DNA from: Adiantum capillus-veneris
Lineage: Eukaryota > Streptophyta > Polypodiopsida > Polypodiales > Pteridaceae
DNA length: 64,000 nucleotides
Reading direction: 5' to 3'
Assembly (NCBI GenBank): GCA_014529385.2
Contig: CM043953.1
Span: forward strand, 70,601,872-70,665,871
This document shows, piece by piece, positions 41,631 to 51,219 of the stretch (position 1 is its first letter; each line of letters starts with the position of its first letter). A program made the position numbers and the translations under genes. The notes beneath the pieces are model-generated. The model ran no database searches, had not been told where the DNA came from, and saw only the letters and a program-made list of their open reading frames with translations.

Positions 41631-41644
41631 CCCATGTAACTATG
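41631..41644 (-). repeat. hAT right terminal inverted repeat
   Basis: The complement reads CATAGTTACATGGG and matches the left end with one mismatch in 14. Confidence 0.9.
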
Positions 41645-42450
41645 TAAAATTGTCTCCCCATCGTGTATCCTAATAAAAATATCAACCAAGTCAAGATCCG
41701 TGGCATACTAATCAACCATATCCTCAAAGCTTCTGTGATGAATCGCGGAAATAGCCGGAACCAAGGACTTCCGAGACAATGCATTTGTCACTATATTCTT
41801 TTGTCCTTTAACATGGACAATATGGAAGTGAAACTGTGACAGGAAGATAGCCCATCGCATCTGCTTTTCCGAACGCTGCTTCTATGACAATAAGTAGTGT
41901 AGACTCTGATGATCCGTAAAGACTGTATAACCAGTTCCCAGTAAATAGTGTCGCCACTAGGTACGAGTATGGATCATTGCTAATAGCTCTTTTTCATAAA
42001 TTTGTGCAACTATTTCAGGATGTGAAAACATTCTGCTCTCATCAGCAATTACATAGTCTTCTTGCATCAAGATTGCTCCCAAATTGCGACCATAAGTGTC
42101 ACAGTAAATTTCAAATGGCTTTTGCAAGTCTAGTAAGGCCAACATGAGTCCAATAGTCAACTTTTCTTTGAGAGTCTCCAAGGCTACAATCTCTATCGGT
42201 CCCAAATAAAAGGAGCTCCTTTCTGATTAGCATATGCAAAGGAGAAACTATCTCCGCAAATTTCTGAATGATCCATCGATAATATGAGCACAAGCCCAAA
42301 TAAGCTTCGAAGCTCATGAACGTTCTTAAAATCACGCCAATAACGAATAGTCTCAATTTTGGCCGAGTCCATCTTTACCCCTACTACTGAGGTGATATGT
42401 CCAAGGAAGAGTATCTCAGGGAAGAAAAATTTTCTCTTTTTCGCATTTAT
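41645..42450 (-). pseudogene. G1b RT end and RNase H
   Basis: The minus strand from 42456 reads L-V-I-N-A-K-K-R-K-F-F-F and F-L-G-H-I-T-S, then the tether F-G-L-V-L-I-type. RNase H follows with I-Y-C-D-T-Y-G-R-N-L, M-F-S-H-P-E-I-V-A and Y-E-K-E-L-L-A-M-I-H (42205-41957). It ends at the right hAT target copy. Confidence 0.82.
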
Positions 42451-42650
42451 AACCAATTTATGCTTCCGCAGTGCTTTTAAAACCCTCTGAAAATCCCAAA
42501 AGTTGTCCTGAAAGTTGTCTTGTAAACGACTCCATGAGCAATTTAGATCTGATAATAACCACTCTTCATATCAATTTGGCAAGTAGAACCCTGAAGTCTC
42601 TCGAGTATATCACCAATCCTCGTCATGTGGAAATCTATTCTGGTTCATTG
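42451..42650 (-). pseudogene. G1b reverse transcriptase lacking the catalytic motif
   Basis: The minus strand reads L-Q-G-S-T-C-Q-I-D-M-K-S-G-Y-Y-Q-I and Y-K-T-T-F-R-T-T-F-G, and then goes straight to L-R-K-H-K-L. The about 60 residues that should hold P-F-G-L-T-N-A-P and F-x-D-D are missing, at the same T-T-T-T-G-G-G-A-T-T junction (42502-42511) as in G1a. Confidence 0.85.
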
Positions 42651-42859
42651 TTTCTTTATTTTGGCATCGGCTAACTTTGTAAGGTGGTCGGTTCGGTGGT
42701 GTACTACCAGGAATCAATCATGTGATCTTCGGGATGTAACGGAGACAACTCGCCTGGTACATCCGCAGAGAAATAGTCAGCCTCAACTTGCAGAAAATCT
42801 TATCGTTGCTTTTCGAGGTCAAACATATTCGACCTTTCAGTTTTTTTTTTTCTCCATCA

Positions 42860-43190
42860 AGTACAATCTATTTGCCCTTCTTATTCCTCAAAGTCGCTTT
42901 CTTAGCCCGATAGTCAACCACGGTATTGTTCGTGTGGTACCAAGGGATTCCTAAGAGGAAATCACACCCCTCCAAAGGCATGATATAAAAGTCCTCGAGC
43001 CCTAAATACCCTTGACAATGCAAATGAAGTTTGTCAATGACAGGTGTCATGGCAACATCCCGTCCGGGTGCCGCTACAACTGCCTTCGCCTGTGGCCTTA
43101 GCCTATCGAGCATAATTTTAAGTCGAGTGCCAATGAAGTTGGCCTTGACTCCTCCATTAAAGAAAAAGAGGGCTTCCTAATCTTTCACTT
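42860..43190 (-). pseudogene. G1b protease
   Basis: The frame has E-A-L-F-F-F-N-G-G-V-K-A-N-F-I-G, so the catalytic Asp is Asn here. It continues with M-T-P-V-I-D-K-L-H-L-H and M-P-L-E-G-C-D-F-L-L-G-I-P-W (43113-42868). It is homologous to 26774-27085. Confidence 0.77.
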
Positions 43191-43299
43191 TGCCCCATGC
43201 ACGGCAACGTTTTGTGCTTTCGTTCATCTAATTCAAGTCGATGCCCATGCAATGTGGCACCAATCGTGCTTTCACCTTCGTTTTCAACGCTTGGCTGCT

Positions 43300-43700
43300 G
43301 TTTTGTAACTTTCTGGCTTATCTTCTGGTGGTCATTTGGTTCGTCTGCTGTTCAAGAGTTTTGTCTGCCTCTTCTTGTGAGCACAGGTTCCGCTTTGTCC
43401 ACCTCTTCCTGTGAGCACAGGACTTATGCCATCTCGAGTAAATCTCATTAGTCGGGTAATTCTTTAGGTGTTTTGCAAGTCTCGAGTCTCTGGAGTACTT
43501 GATCAATCTTTTCACACGTGTGTCAACCTACAGTTGACGTTTGTACTCCGCTTTGGCAAAATTTTCCACCGAGAATCTGTCCAAATCTTCATTCTTTTCT
43601 TCAGTTCACGTGCCGGATTTCAACTTTTCTTTTGCTTGCCCATCTAGAGGTGTTATCTCTGTCAGATTCTCCAAGAGAACCCATTAGTAATTTGTAATTT
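43300..43700 (-). pseudogene. G1b gag leader (N-terminal part only)
   Basis: The minus strand opens ATGGGTTCTCTTGGAGAATC at 43686-43667 and shows D-R-D-N-T-S-R-W-A. After stops it shows C-E-K-I-D-Q-V-L-Q-R-L-E-T-C-K-T-P-K, the same leader as in G1a. The capsid core does not follow; protease does. Confidence 0.55.
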
Positions 43701-43876
43701 TTTATGGTTTATGCCCTATAAGATAGAAGGATGAAGACGGGAGCACGCCCGATGCGCGATGTATGAAGGGTGGGAGTGACTAATAAATCAGGGATCATGA
43801 CACAAAGATTCTTTCACAAAAAAAACTGTGCACTTCAAAAAGGATCGGATTCTCCATAGAAGAAGAATCATTCTGT

Positions 43877-43888
43877 GCTTTGATACCA
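43877..43888 (-). promoter_or_regulatory. G1b primer-binding site
   Basis: The minus strand reads TGGTATCAAAGC, one base off the G1a site, one base past the LTR. Confidence 0.82.
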
Positions 43889-43889
43889 T

Positions 43890-43940
43890 TGTAACAGGCT
43901 TGGACACTCCAAGCGAGAAATCAATACCGACACACGAACA
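43890..43940 (-). repeat. G1b 5' LTR, left fragment
   Basis: TGTAACAGGCTTGGACACTCC and the next 30 bases match the low-coordinate end of the other G1 LTRs. The match stops at CACGAACA, where LINE A begins. Confidence 0.85.
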
Positions 43941-44084
43941 CACTTTTTTTTCCAAGAAAAAAATCTCTCCATTATTCAATAAAATTGCCTATAGAGCTAC
44001 AACCACCTCTACGAGAGAGGGCTACATCTACCATAGGGGAGACTCTTCCAATGAAAAAAGAACTTATGTACAATGAGGGCTAAA

Positions 44085-44450
44085 TCAAGAGATGGGAGGA
44101 GGGAAAAGCCACACAGGTGGAAGGTAGTGCCATATGGGCTCACCCCCGACCATGGTGAACAAAGGCCCAGGACGCCAGTGTTGTAGGAACGCCTCTTTGC
44201 GCTCCCACATGCGGTTGGAGCTGCCTTGAAGTCTCTCAAACTGTCCCCTGAGAGTATGGATCAACTCCAACCACAAGTCACGAACAGTCTCCGCTTGTGG
44301 GACAGGGCGAGCCTCGAAGATGCGGCAGCAATGGGCCCGCCAAATGAACCATAGTGTCAGGCCACAAACGAGCTCCCAATACACCTCTCACTACACCACT
44401 CCTTGGGGGTAAGTTCTGTAGCATGCTAGAGTGTAGGTCGATCCCCCTCG
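44085..44450 (-). pseudogene. LINE A ORF2 C-terminal end
   Basis: The minus-strand frame reads Y-W-E-L-V-C-G-L-T-L-W-F-I-W-R-A-H-C-C-R-I-F and continues with L-W-L-E-L-I-H-T-L. It has the W-x-I-W-x-x-R/H-x-x-x-x-F pattern common just after the zinc region of plant L1 ORF2. It is the continuation of 52498-52773 across G2. Confidence 0.72.
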
Positions 44451-44455
44451 ATCAC
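44451..44455. repeat. G2 target-site duplication (left)
   Basis: ATCAC, repeated at 52493-52497. Confidence 0.92.
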
Positions 44456-44762
44456 TGTTGCTAATTGGACTATTTTCTTATTTTTAATGATTATTTTTTT
44501 TTTTAAGGATATTTTATTGTGTGCACTAAGAACTGTTAAAAGATTGTAGCTACAGGAACTGCCATCAAGAACGGACAACTCTGATCTGTCATTTAATGGG
44601 TGACGGTAAACATCGCGAAGGAGTTTCCGCAAGTTCGGTGGAAAGAGCCGGGTTACGAGTGCCCCTGATGCGTCACATGATGGGTGACGGGTGCATCAGT
44701 AAGGGGACATCCCGTAGGCTAAAAAGGAAATCCGAACTGAGTAAGAAAATACGCGTAAGAAC

Positions 44763-45188
44763 CATAGTTACCGGGGAACGCCCCCTAGCCCCCGTTCCGG
44801 CGGGCAGTTCCCTTCCCGAACGTTCCGGAACGTCCCAGAATGTCTGATGTTCCGGGTGGCCAATGCAAACCGGAACGGCCGTTCCGGAACGTTCCGAAAC
44901 GCCCTCGGACCGTTCCGGAATGCCCCTGGAACGGCCAACGGCTACAAACAAATTTGGCAAAAATTGAAAAAATTGAAGTAAATGTTTGGGCTTCTTTTGA
45001 AAGTGTGCAAGGTCTCAAGGACTCATAAAATGCACCCCCCTCCTCCTTTCTCTTCACAAGCTAATCCTCAAGGCTCAAGCTCTCTCCCTCTCACTCTCAA
45101 GATCTCTCCCTCTCAAGATTCACTCTCTCAAGGCTTAAGGCTTCAAGCCTTCAAGCTCTCTTCCTCTCCCTCCCACTCTCTCAAATCT

Positions 45189-45236
<48 letters not shown>

Positions 45237-45467
45237 CATCATCTAGTCATAGCAAGGTTGAATGCTCTTCAAAACGAGTTTTTTGTGAGTATTAGAGTCA
45301 AAGCACTCTAATACTCCTTGTATTTAAACACAAGGAGCTAAAAATTGCACTATTTGGGTGTTTTTTATACCTCCCGTTCCGCGACGTTCCCGTTCCGGAC
45401 CCCCAGCCGTTCCCCCGTTCCGCGGGGATCCCGTTGCCGTTCCTGTTTCGCGTTCCGGGTAACTATG
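44763..45467. mobile_element. hAT-type MITE in the G2 5' LTR
   Basis: The 705-bp insert begins CATAGTTACCGGGG and ends CCGGGTAACTATG. It is flanked by perfect 8-bp copies GTAAGAAC (44755-44762 and 45468-45475). The ends match those of the hAT at 38593-41644 over CATAGTTAC. Inside are GC-rich GTTCCGGAAC palindromes near both ends and a CT-rich middle with a microsatellite; there is no transposase. It is probably an internally deleted relative mobilised by a hAT transposase. Confidence 0.93.
45199..45232. repeat. (CT)n microsatellite inside the MITE
   Basis: About 17 CT units. Confidence 0.9.
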
Positions 45468-45880
45468 GTAAGAACGCAAGCACAAGAATAAAGATGGGGT
45501 CAATGAAGCTTTTTACGAAAAGCAGGAACATTCGCGGGAGGACAGATGTTTTCCCGCGAGGATTCTGTGTCTGCATTGCATCTGTGCCGTGTTCTGCACC
45601 CACGGACGCCTGGAATGTGTTCGTGTAGCATTATTTTCACTAACTCGGTGAGTTTTTAAAGTTTGAACAGGTTCACACTTTATTTTACTAAGTGGCCGGC
45701 CACTTTTAAGTGACCAGCCCTATTATAATAAAATAAAGCAAGGCTCTTCTTTAAAAAAAGCCAGCGCTAAAAAGCTACGCAGGGGAGGGGGGGGGCTGAT
45801 TCAGCGATCCCTCTCTCTCCTCTCTCTAGGGGCGCCAAGTTCGGCTTTTTCGGTTGCTATTCCCACCGGGTGCAAGGACC

Positions 45881-45888
45881 TATAAAAG
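45881..45888 (+). promoter_or_regulatory. G2 5' LTR TATA box
   Basis: TATAAAAG in the context GCAAGGACC-TATAAAAGGGCAG; the 3' LTR has the same at 51931. Confidence 0.78.
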
Positions 45889-46100
45889 GGCAGCTAGCGT
45901 TCCAGTTTTGCACACACCAGAAGCAGCAGAAGAAGCTAGCGCTGGAATTCTGGAGCAGGGGTTGGCGACGGAAATTGCAAGTGTTCGTGTGACGACTGAG
46001 TACGGAGGTCGCTTTTCCGAGCAAGGAGCAACAGGTATAAGGTGTTGATACGCATCGAGAATTGTTGCTTTGTGTGGTTTGTTTTGCAGGAATCTCCCGT

Positions 46101-46228
46101 CTTACGGGAAAGCCTCTCACGGGAAGTACGGCTTCACGCCTAAGTCCCTTACGGGAAAGTACGGCTTCGCGCCTAAGTCCCTTACGGGAAGGAACGGCCT
46201 TGTGCCCAAGCCCTTTACGGGAAAGCAT
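46101..46228 (+). repeat. 33-bp tandem repeats in the G2 5' LTR
   Basis: Words of the form TTACGGGAAAGTACGGCTTC and CGCCTAAGTCC recur about four times between the TATA box and the AATAAA. The array is kept at 52155-52285 in the 3' LTR. Confidence 0.82.
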
Positions 46229-46300
46229 GACCTTCGGGTCTAAGATTACAGAACGGAGGGGTTTCCTCGGGTTCTCATGCTTGTATAAGAATTCTCCCTG

Positions 46301-46306
46301 AATAAA
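46301..46306 (+). terminator. G2 5' LTR polyadenylation signal
   Basis: AATAAA about 140 bp before the LTR end; the matching signal in the 3' LTR is at 52351-52356. Confidence 0.65.
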
Positions 46307-46442
46307 GAATACTCTTAACGGGGGGGACCACCCCATCTTCTAGTCCCCAATACTGTGTCGGTATTCTCCCTTCTCTCATGTTTGCAAAGTATTATATTTT
46401 TCAGATTTCTAAGAGCTCGTGTACGCTCCCGTTTTGTGACAG

Positions 46443-46454
46443 TGGTATCAGAGC
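46443..46454 (+). promoter_or_regulatory. G2 primer-binding site
   Basis: TGGTATCAGAGC, perfect initiator-Met type, one base past the LTR. Confidence 0.93.
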
Positions 46455-46511
46455 TCGGACTCCTCTCTTTCTCGACAAAGAAGGACGATTCCGGGAAGAA
46501 CGGGAAGAACC

Positions 46512-47666
46512 ATGTCGGGCCAAGGGAGAAGCGTTGAAGAGGAGCTTCAACAAGTGCAAGCTCAGTTTGCGGATTTGCAACAAATTTTACTATTGCCAAT
46601 TTTACTATTTCCAGATGTCCAAAAGCTCTTGGACGGAATGAAGAAAACGAATGGAACCGATGCAGCCAGGCATCAAGACAACACTGTTGGCGTGAGACCA
46701 CAGGAGGAAAGAGAAGAAGAACGTGCTGAGGTGCACAAAGGATCTTCGGATCGGAATGAACAGCCTACTCCAAGGAAAGGCCAGGAAGAAGCGCTCTCTT
46801 TGCTAGACGAGAGCAAGGACATCTCTATCTCATCTCCATCTTACTCTCCTGATTATACTTCCACTTCTCGATCATCTCGACAGAAGAAGGAAGCCGCTAC
46901 TACTACTACCTTACATCAACCTAAAGATAAGCCTCGATTCAAGAAGCATGGTCGCAAGTCTCAACATCGCATGAGAGTCTTCAAATCGGGCGACAAGGAC
47001 ATCAAGTTCGAAACCTACAACGGACGGAGAGACATCTCCAAAGCACTGTCCTTCATCAGACAGTTTGAAGTCGCCTTTACCAATGGGCACTTCACAGAAA
47101 GATCCAAATTATGCCATGTGGGGATGCACCTCAAGGAAACGGCAAGTAATTGGTGGTTAGCCAAGATTCTGGAAGGTTCACAGGCCAGAACTTGGGAAAG
47201 CTTCAAATCTGAATTTTATGAACAATTTCTTCCACCTGACTTCGAGCAGGACATACGGAAGGAATGGGACTGGCTTGCCCAGAAGGAACATGAAAGAGTA
47301 ACGACCTATGTGGACAAGTATTGGTCGGTTCTTCTGAAGGTCACTCCCTTCATGAAGATTCCCAACGAGGAAAAGAAACGAAAGTTCGAAGCAGGTCTCT
47401 GACCGCAGCTTCGAAAGAGTATGAAAGTGTATCCGCATGACACTCTTCAGAGGATGATGGAGTCAGCAATCATTGTTGAGGATTTGCACTCAACCGGGAC
47501 ACCCAGAAAAATGGAGCATAGCACTTACCGTGCAAGACAAAGAGGGGTCTACGATGACCAAGGGAGCCAAGGAAGAAAACGTCCTCCATCTAGGGACTAT
47601 GATCATTCTAAGAAGCCAGAGGGCAATGGCAAGCGAACTAAGCATCTTTCTCCTACTCAACTTTAA
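46512..47666 (+). pseudogene. G2 Gag, two premature stops
   Basis: The ATG at 46512 (context ACC-ATG-TC) lies 70 bp past the LTR. Residues 1-60 are likely helical. A charged linker follows, and from about residue 150 comes the capsid domain with F-E-T-Y-N-G, A-L-S-F-I-R-Q-F-E-V-A-F, L-K-E-T-A-S-N-W-W and E-F-Y-E-Q-F-L-P. TGA at 47400 replaces a codon in A-G-L-x-P-Q-L-R. The frame then continues with L-Q-R-M-M-E-S-A to TAA at 47664. The zinc knuckle comes just after, in the next frame segment. Gag forms the particle. Both stops are one transition from a sense codon (CGA and CAA). Confidence 0.9.
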
Positions 47667-50183
47667 ACTTTCAGAGAGGAAGGAAGATGCTTCTACTGTG
47701 GCGAGAAAGGACATATGAAACCGGATTGCCCGCTAAAGCAGCAACGACAAGAACAAGCCTCTACGAGACAAGAGAAAGCAAGGAAGGAACCCGCTCCACC
47801 AAGCTCGAACTCAATTCCATATGTTCAAGGAAACACAGAAACGGAGAAAGGAAAGCGTCAACTTCTGAAGGGCTGGGGGTCTTTGAACAACCAGCGAGTA
47901 CTGATTCTTTATCATCCAGGATCCACGGATAACTTCATCTCCCTGGATACTGCGGAACGTTTGTGTCTCACACCGGTTCAGCTTGGCACACCGGTTACAT
48001 CCGGATCGGCATTCGAGGGGTTGACAACCAATGCAACCCCCGTGCAAGGACAGCTCAATCTTCGGATTGGCGAGTACAAGGACCGCGAATCATTTTTGAT
48101 GGCACCCATCGAGGGATGTGATATCATCTTGGGTATGCCATGGCACTTCCACATGACACCTATTCCCGATTATGTGGAAAAGACCCTCACTTTTGATCAT
48201 GGGGGTAAGAAAATAAAGATTCATGCTAATGTAGGAGATTGGCAGTTCCCAATTGTAAGCCATATCTCCATTAATAAAGAAATGAAGAAGTGTGTTTCTG
48301 CTTACTTGATTTTTGCACGTGAGAAGGATAAAACTAGTAGGGACTCTCTCTCTAGTCTGGAAATTAAGCGTTTTCAATTTATTGAAAAGTACAAAGATTG
48401 TTTCACGGAAACACTTCCTGATGAACTCCCTCCGGTAGGCCCAAAAGATCACCGCATAGATCTCATACCGGGTAGCTCGCCTCCCAATCAACCCCCTTAT
48501 CGGGTGAGTCTTGCTCAGCAAGAGAAAATTTTGAAGCAGGTCAATGAGCTTCTAGAGAAAGGGTTAGTACGGCCCAGTGCTTCACCCTACTGCTCTCCAG
48601 TTTTATTGGTGCAGAAGAAAGATGGCACGTTTCGAATGTGCATAGACTATAGGTCTTTAAACAAGATCATGATCAAGAATCGCTTTTCGATCCCTCGGAT
48701 TGATGATATACTTGATAAGTTGCAGGGTGCAAGTGTCTTTAGTCGCATAGACTTAAAGAGTGGGTATCATCAGATACGGATCGCCCCTGAGGATGTCCAT
48801 AAGATTGCTTTCCGCACAACCTTTGGACTATATGAATTTTTGGTAATGCCTTTCGGCTTGACCAATGCTCCTGCGACGTTCAATCGCATGATGGACCGCA
48901 TTTTCAGCCCGTATCGAGCTTTTACGGGAGTATTCTTTGACGACATACTCATCTTCTCTAAGTCAGAAGAGGAACATCGGAAGCACTTGGACCTAGTGTT
49001 TCAAGAATTGCAAAAGCATGAGTTGCATGTGAATGCAAAGAAGAGCGAGTTCTTTCTCTCAGAGATACACTATCTCAGCCATATAGTCTCTCACAATCAA
49101 GTGAGTATGGATTCTGCCACGATCCGAGTGGTAGAAGATTGGCCTATTCCCACTACGGTACATGATGTACGTAGTTTCCTGGGATTATGTTCGTATTATC
49201 GGAGGTTTGTTCAAGGATTTGCTCATGTAGCAGGACCACTTCATGATTTGACAAAGAAGAAGATTCTTTTTAGATGGAGATCGAGACAACAAGGAGCTTT
49301 TGATCGGCTCAAGTACTTGCTAAGCCATGGACCTATTTTGATAGAGCCTAACTTAAGGAAACCATTTGAGGTTCACTGCGATGCTTCAGGCGATTGCATC
49401 GGAGCAACGTTAAATCAAGAAGGCCATGCAGTGGCCTACGAAAGCAGACGGCTTAGGGATGCAGAGTTGCATGCATCAATCTACGAAAAGGAACTCACGG
49501 CTATGATTCACGCCTTATCCAACTGGAAGCACTATCTTCTAGGAGCGGATTTTGTGATCAAGATTGATCACCAGAGTTTGCGGTATTTTCTTACGCAAAG
49601 GAAACTATCTGAGAAGCAGATGAGATGGGCAAACTTTTTGTCTATGTTTCACTTCCAAATCCTTCACACAGCTGGGAGTAAGAATGTGGTCGCGGACGCA
49701 TTGTCTAGGCGGCCAAGGGTGAACGCTATCACTTCGGTGTATCACCAAGAATTAGAAGCACTACCAGATTTGTATCCGAATGATCCAGATTTCTCCACCA
49801 TTTGGGGAAAGCTACATCGTGGAGAGAATGAGTTTTCCTATTCCATTCGGAACGGTTATCTCTACCACCGTCAGGCCATATGTGTGGCGGAACCATTAAG
49901 AAAGAAGATCATGGATGAAGCACACGCTTCGCCTTATGCGGGTCATCGGAGGATTCTCCCTACGACCTTAGCTATGGAAAGATATTTCTTTTGGCCTAGC
50001 CTTATAGCAGACATTGATAAGTATGTCAGGGAATGCTTGGTTTGCCAGAAAGTGAAGTATGATCGGCATAAGACGCCTGGGTTGCTACAACCTTTGCCTG
50101 TGCCTAATGAACCTTGGGAAAGTATTGCCATGGACTTCATCATGGACCTCCCTAGAACTCAGACTGGAAATGACGCGATCTAG
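47667..50183 (+). CDS. G2 Pol: zinc knuckle, protease, RT, RNase H, integrase start
   Basis: This open stretch of about 838 codons is in phase with gag. It begins with the CCHC knuckle C-F-Y-C-G-E-K-G-H-M-K-P-D-C. The protease has Y-H-P-G-S-T-D-N-F-I in place of I-D-S-G-S-T, so the catalytic Asp is His, while M-P-I-E-G-C-D-type and G-M-P-W remain. The RT is complete, with D-L-K-S-G-Y-H-Q-I, M-P-F-G-L-T-N-A-P and the catalytic F-F-D-D-I-L-I-F-S. RNase H has C-D-A-S-G, Y-E-K-E-L, I-D-H-Q-S-L and V-V-A-D-A-L-S. The integrase H2C2 zinc region (C-L-V-C-Q-K-V) and the first core Asp (M-D-F-I-M-D-L-P) follow. A TAG at 50181 replaces Trp of x-W-T-I-V-D-R. Confidence 0.93.
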   Translation, partial: TFREEGRCFYCGEKGHMKPDCPLKQQRQEQASTRQEKARKEPAPPSSNSIPYVQGNTETEKGKRQLLKGWGSLNNQRVLILYHPGSTDNFISLDTAERLCLTPVQLGTPVTSGSAFEGLTTNATPVQGQLNLRIGEYKDRESFLMAPIEGCDIILGMPWHFHMTPIPDYVEKTLTFDHGGKKIKIHANVGDWQFPIVSHISINKEMKKCVSAYLIFAREKDKTSRDSLSSLEIKRFQFIEKYKDCFTETLPDELPPVGPKDHRIDLIPGSSPPNQPPYRVSLAQQEKILKQVNELLEKGLVRPSASPYCSPVLLVQKKDGTFRMCIDYRSLNKIMIKNRFSIPRIDDILDKLQGASVFSRIDLKSGYHQIRIAPEDVHKIAFRTTFGLYEFLVMPFGLTNAPATFNRMMDRIFSPYRAFTGVFFDDILIFSKSEEEHRKHLDLVFQELQKHELHVNAKKSEFFLSEIHYLSHIVSHNQVSMDSATIRVVEDWPIPTTVHDVRSFLGLCSYYRRFVQGFAHVAGPLHDLTKKKILFRWRSRQQGAFDRLKYLLSHGPILIEPNLRKPFEVHCDASGDCIGATLNQEGHAVAYESRRLRDAELHASIYEKELTAMIHALSNWKHYLLGADFVIKIDHQSLRYFLTQRKLSEKQMRWANFLSMFHFQILHTAGSKNVVADALSRRPRVNAITSVYHQELEALPDLYPNDPDFSTIWGKLHRGENEFSYSIRNGYLYHRQAICVAEPLRKKIMDEAHASPYAGHRRILPTTLAMERYFFWPSLIADIDKYVRECLVCQKVKYDRHKTPGLLQPLPVPNEPWESIAMDFIMDLPRTQTGNDAI

Positions 50184-50753
50184 ACCATTGTGGACAGGTT
50201 TAGCAAGAAAGCACACTTTATACCAGTCAAGAAAACGATCAAAGCAGATCATATGGCTAGGGTCTTCTTGGCACAGATCTTTAAGCATCATGGAATGGCT
50301 AAGTCTATTGTGAGTGATCGAGATCCTCGCATGACAGGAAATTTTTGGCGTGCCTTGATGGATAATCTTGATACGAAGCTGAATTTTTCATCTGCCTACC
50401 ATCCTCAAACGGACGAGCAAAGTGAGATAGCCAATTCCACAGTATTGGATATGTTAAAAGCTTATGTGCCAGACCGGCAATCTGACTGGGAGAAATATTT
50501 GCCTCTTGTCGAGTATGCGTATAACAATACCATACACTTATCGACGGGGAAAGCACCTTTTGAGATTCTCTATGGTAAGCCTTTGCTTCCACCGATCCTT
50601 TTAACTAAGGATAAGATCTTTGCAGCAGATGAATTTGTCCAGGATTTGGACACAGCCTACGGGCAAGTTAGGAGAGCTATTCTACGCTCTCAGGAAAAGC
50701 ATAAGAAAGCTGCAGACAAGCACAGGAGGAATCTAGACTTAACAGTCGGATAG
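50184..50753 (+). pseudogene. G2 integrase core, continued
   Basis: In phase after the TAG come I-V-D-R-F-S-K-K-A-H-F, V-S-D-R-D-P-R-M-T-G and Y-H-P-Q-T-D-E-Q-S-E. The second Asp and the Glu of the D-D-E triad are present. Next are L-V-E-Y-A-Y-N, G-K-A-P-F-E-I-L-Y-G and T-K-D-K-I-F-A-A-D. The last is the position where the G1 family carries its gag insertion. A TAG at 50751 interrupts G-x-L-V-L-L. Confidence 0.9.
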
Positions 50754-51189
50754 TTAGTCTTACTCAAATTTGAGAAGGCAAGACTTAAGAAACAAGCGTC
50801 TCATAAGGATAAGGTGGTAAAACTTTCTACCCGTTATTATGGGCCATTTAAGATCACTGAGTGGGTGAATGATGTCACCTTTCGATTAGAGCTACCGCCT
50901 AATTGGAAGATCCATAATGCTTTCCATGTCAGTTTACTCCGGCCGTATGTGGGACCGCCTCCGAGCCAGCCTAGTGCTGAGAAACCTCCTTGAGGTTGAG
51001 GAAACAGAAGAAATACTCCAACCGGGGCAGATAGTAAGTCATCAGGAGCAGCCTCTCAAATCCGGAAAGATAACACGGAAGTATTTGGTTAAGTTTAAGA
51101 ACTATTCGATTCTAGATGCTCAGTGGATGACGCAGGAGGAATTAGCAGCTTATCCCGAGATACTGGAGGTATATGTCCAAGCACTATAG
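50754..51189 (+). pseudogene. G2 integrase C-terminal domain and chromodomain
   Basis: The frame continues with [21 protein letters not shown] and [10 protein letters not shown] one-base shift near 50990 moves the reading into I-V-S-H-Q-E-Q, R-K-Y-L-V-K-F-K-N-Y and A-Q-W-M-T-Q-E-E-L, a chromodomain-like end closing at TAG 51187. Such ends bind modified histones or related chromatin marks and steer insertion. Confidence 0.87.
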
Positions 51190-51205
51190 TTGAGGTCAAC
51201 TGTTT

Positions 51206-51219
51206 AGAAGCCAGAGGGA
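51206..51219 (+). promoter_or_regulatory. G2 polypurine tract
   Basis: AGAAGCCAGAGGGA directly before the 3' LTR. Confidence 0.75.

Larger units (their letters stand above)
38593..41644 (+). mobile_element. hAT-superfamily DNA transposon
   Basis: The 3052-bp element has terminal inverted repeats starting CATAGTTACA at both ends. It is flanked by a perfect 8-bp target duplication TAAAATTG (38585-38592 and 41645-41652), diagnostic of hAT. Related uninterrupted sequence at 24397-24420 and 25533-25560 in G1a shows the empty site. The transposase has a BED finger, a DUF659-type core and a hATC dimerisation region. It is disabled by a stop, an unexplained 83-bp interruption and frameshifts. GC-rich subterminal repeats lie inside both ends. 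Confidence 0.95.
44456..46441 (+). repeat. G2 5' LTR, carrying a MITE
   Basis: Starts TGTTGCTAATTGG and ends CCCGTTTTGTGACA. It is colinear with 51220-52492 once 44763-45475 is removed. Confidence 0.95.

Noticed and set aside
38593-41644. Host BED-finger regulatory gene
   Set aside because: Terminal inverted repeats and perfect 8-bp duplications show it to be a transposon with a broken transposase.
46443-46454. TGGTATCAGAGC as part of a tRNA gene
   Set aside because: Only the 3' complement of the initiator tRNA is present, always next to an LTR end; no cloverleaf is present.
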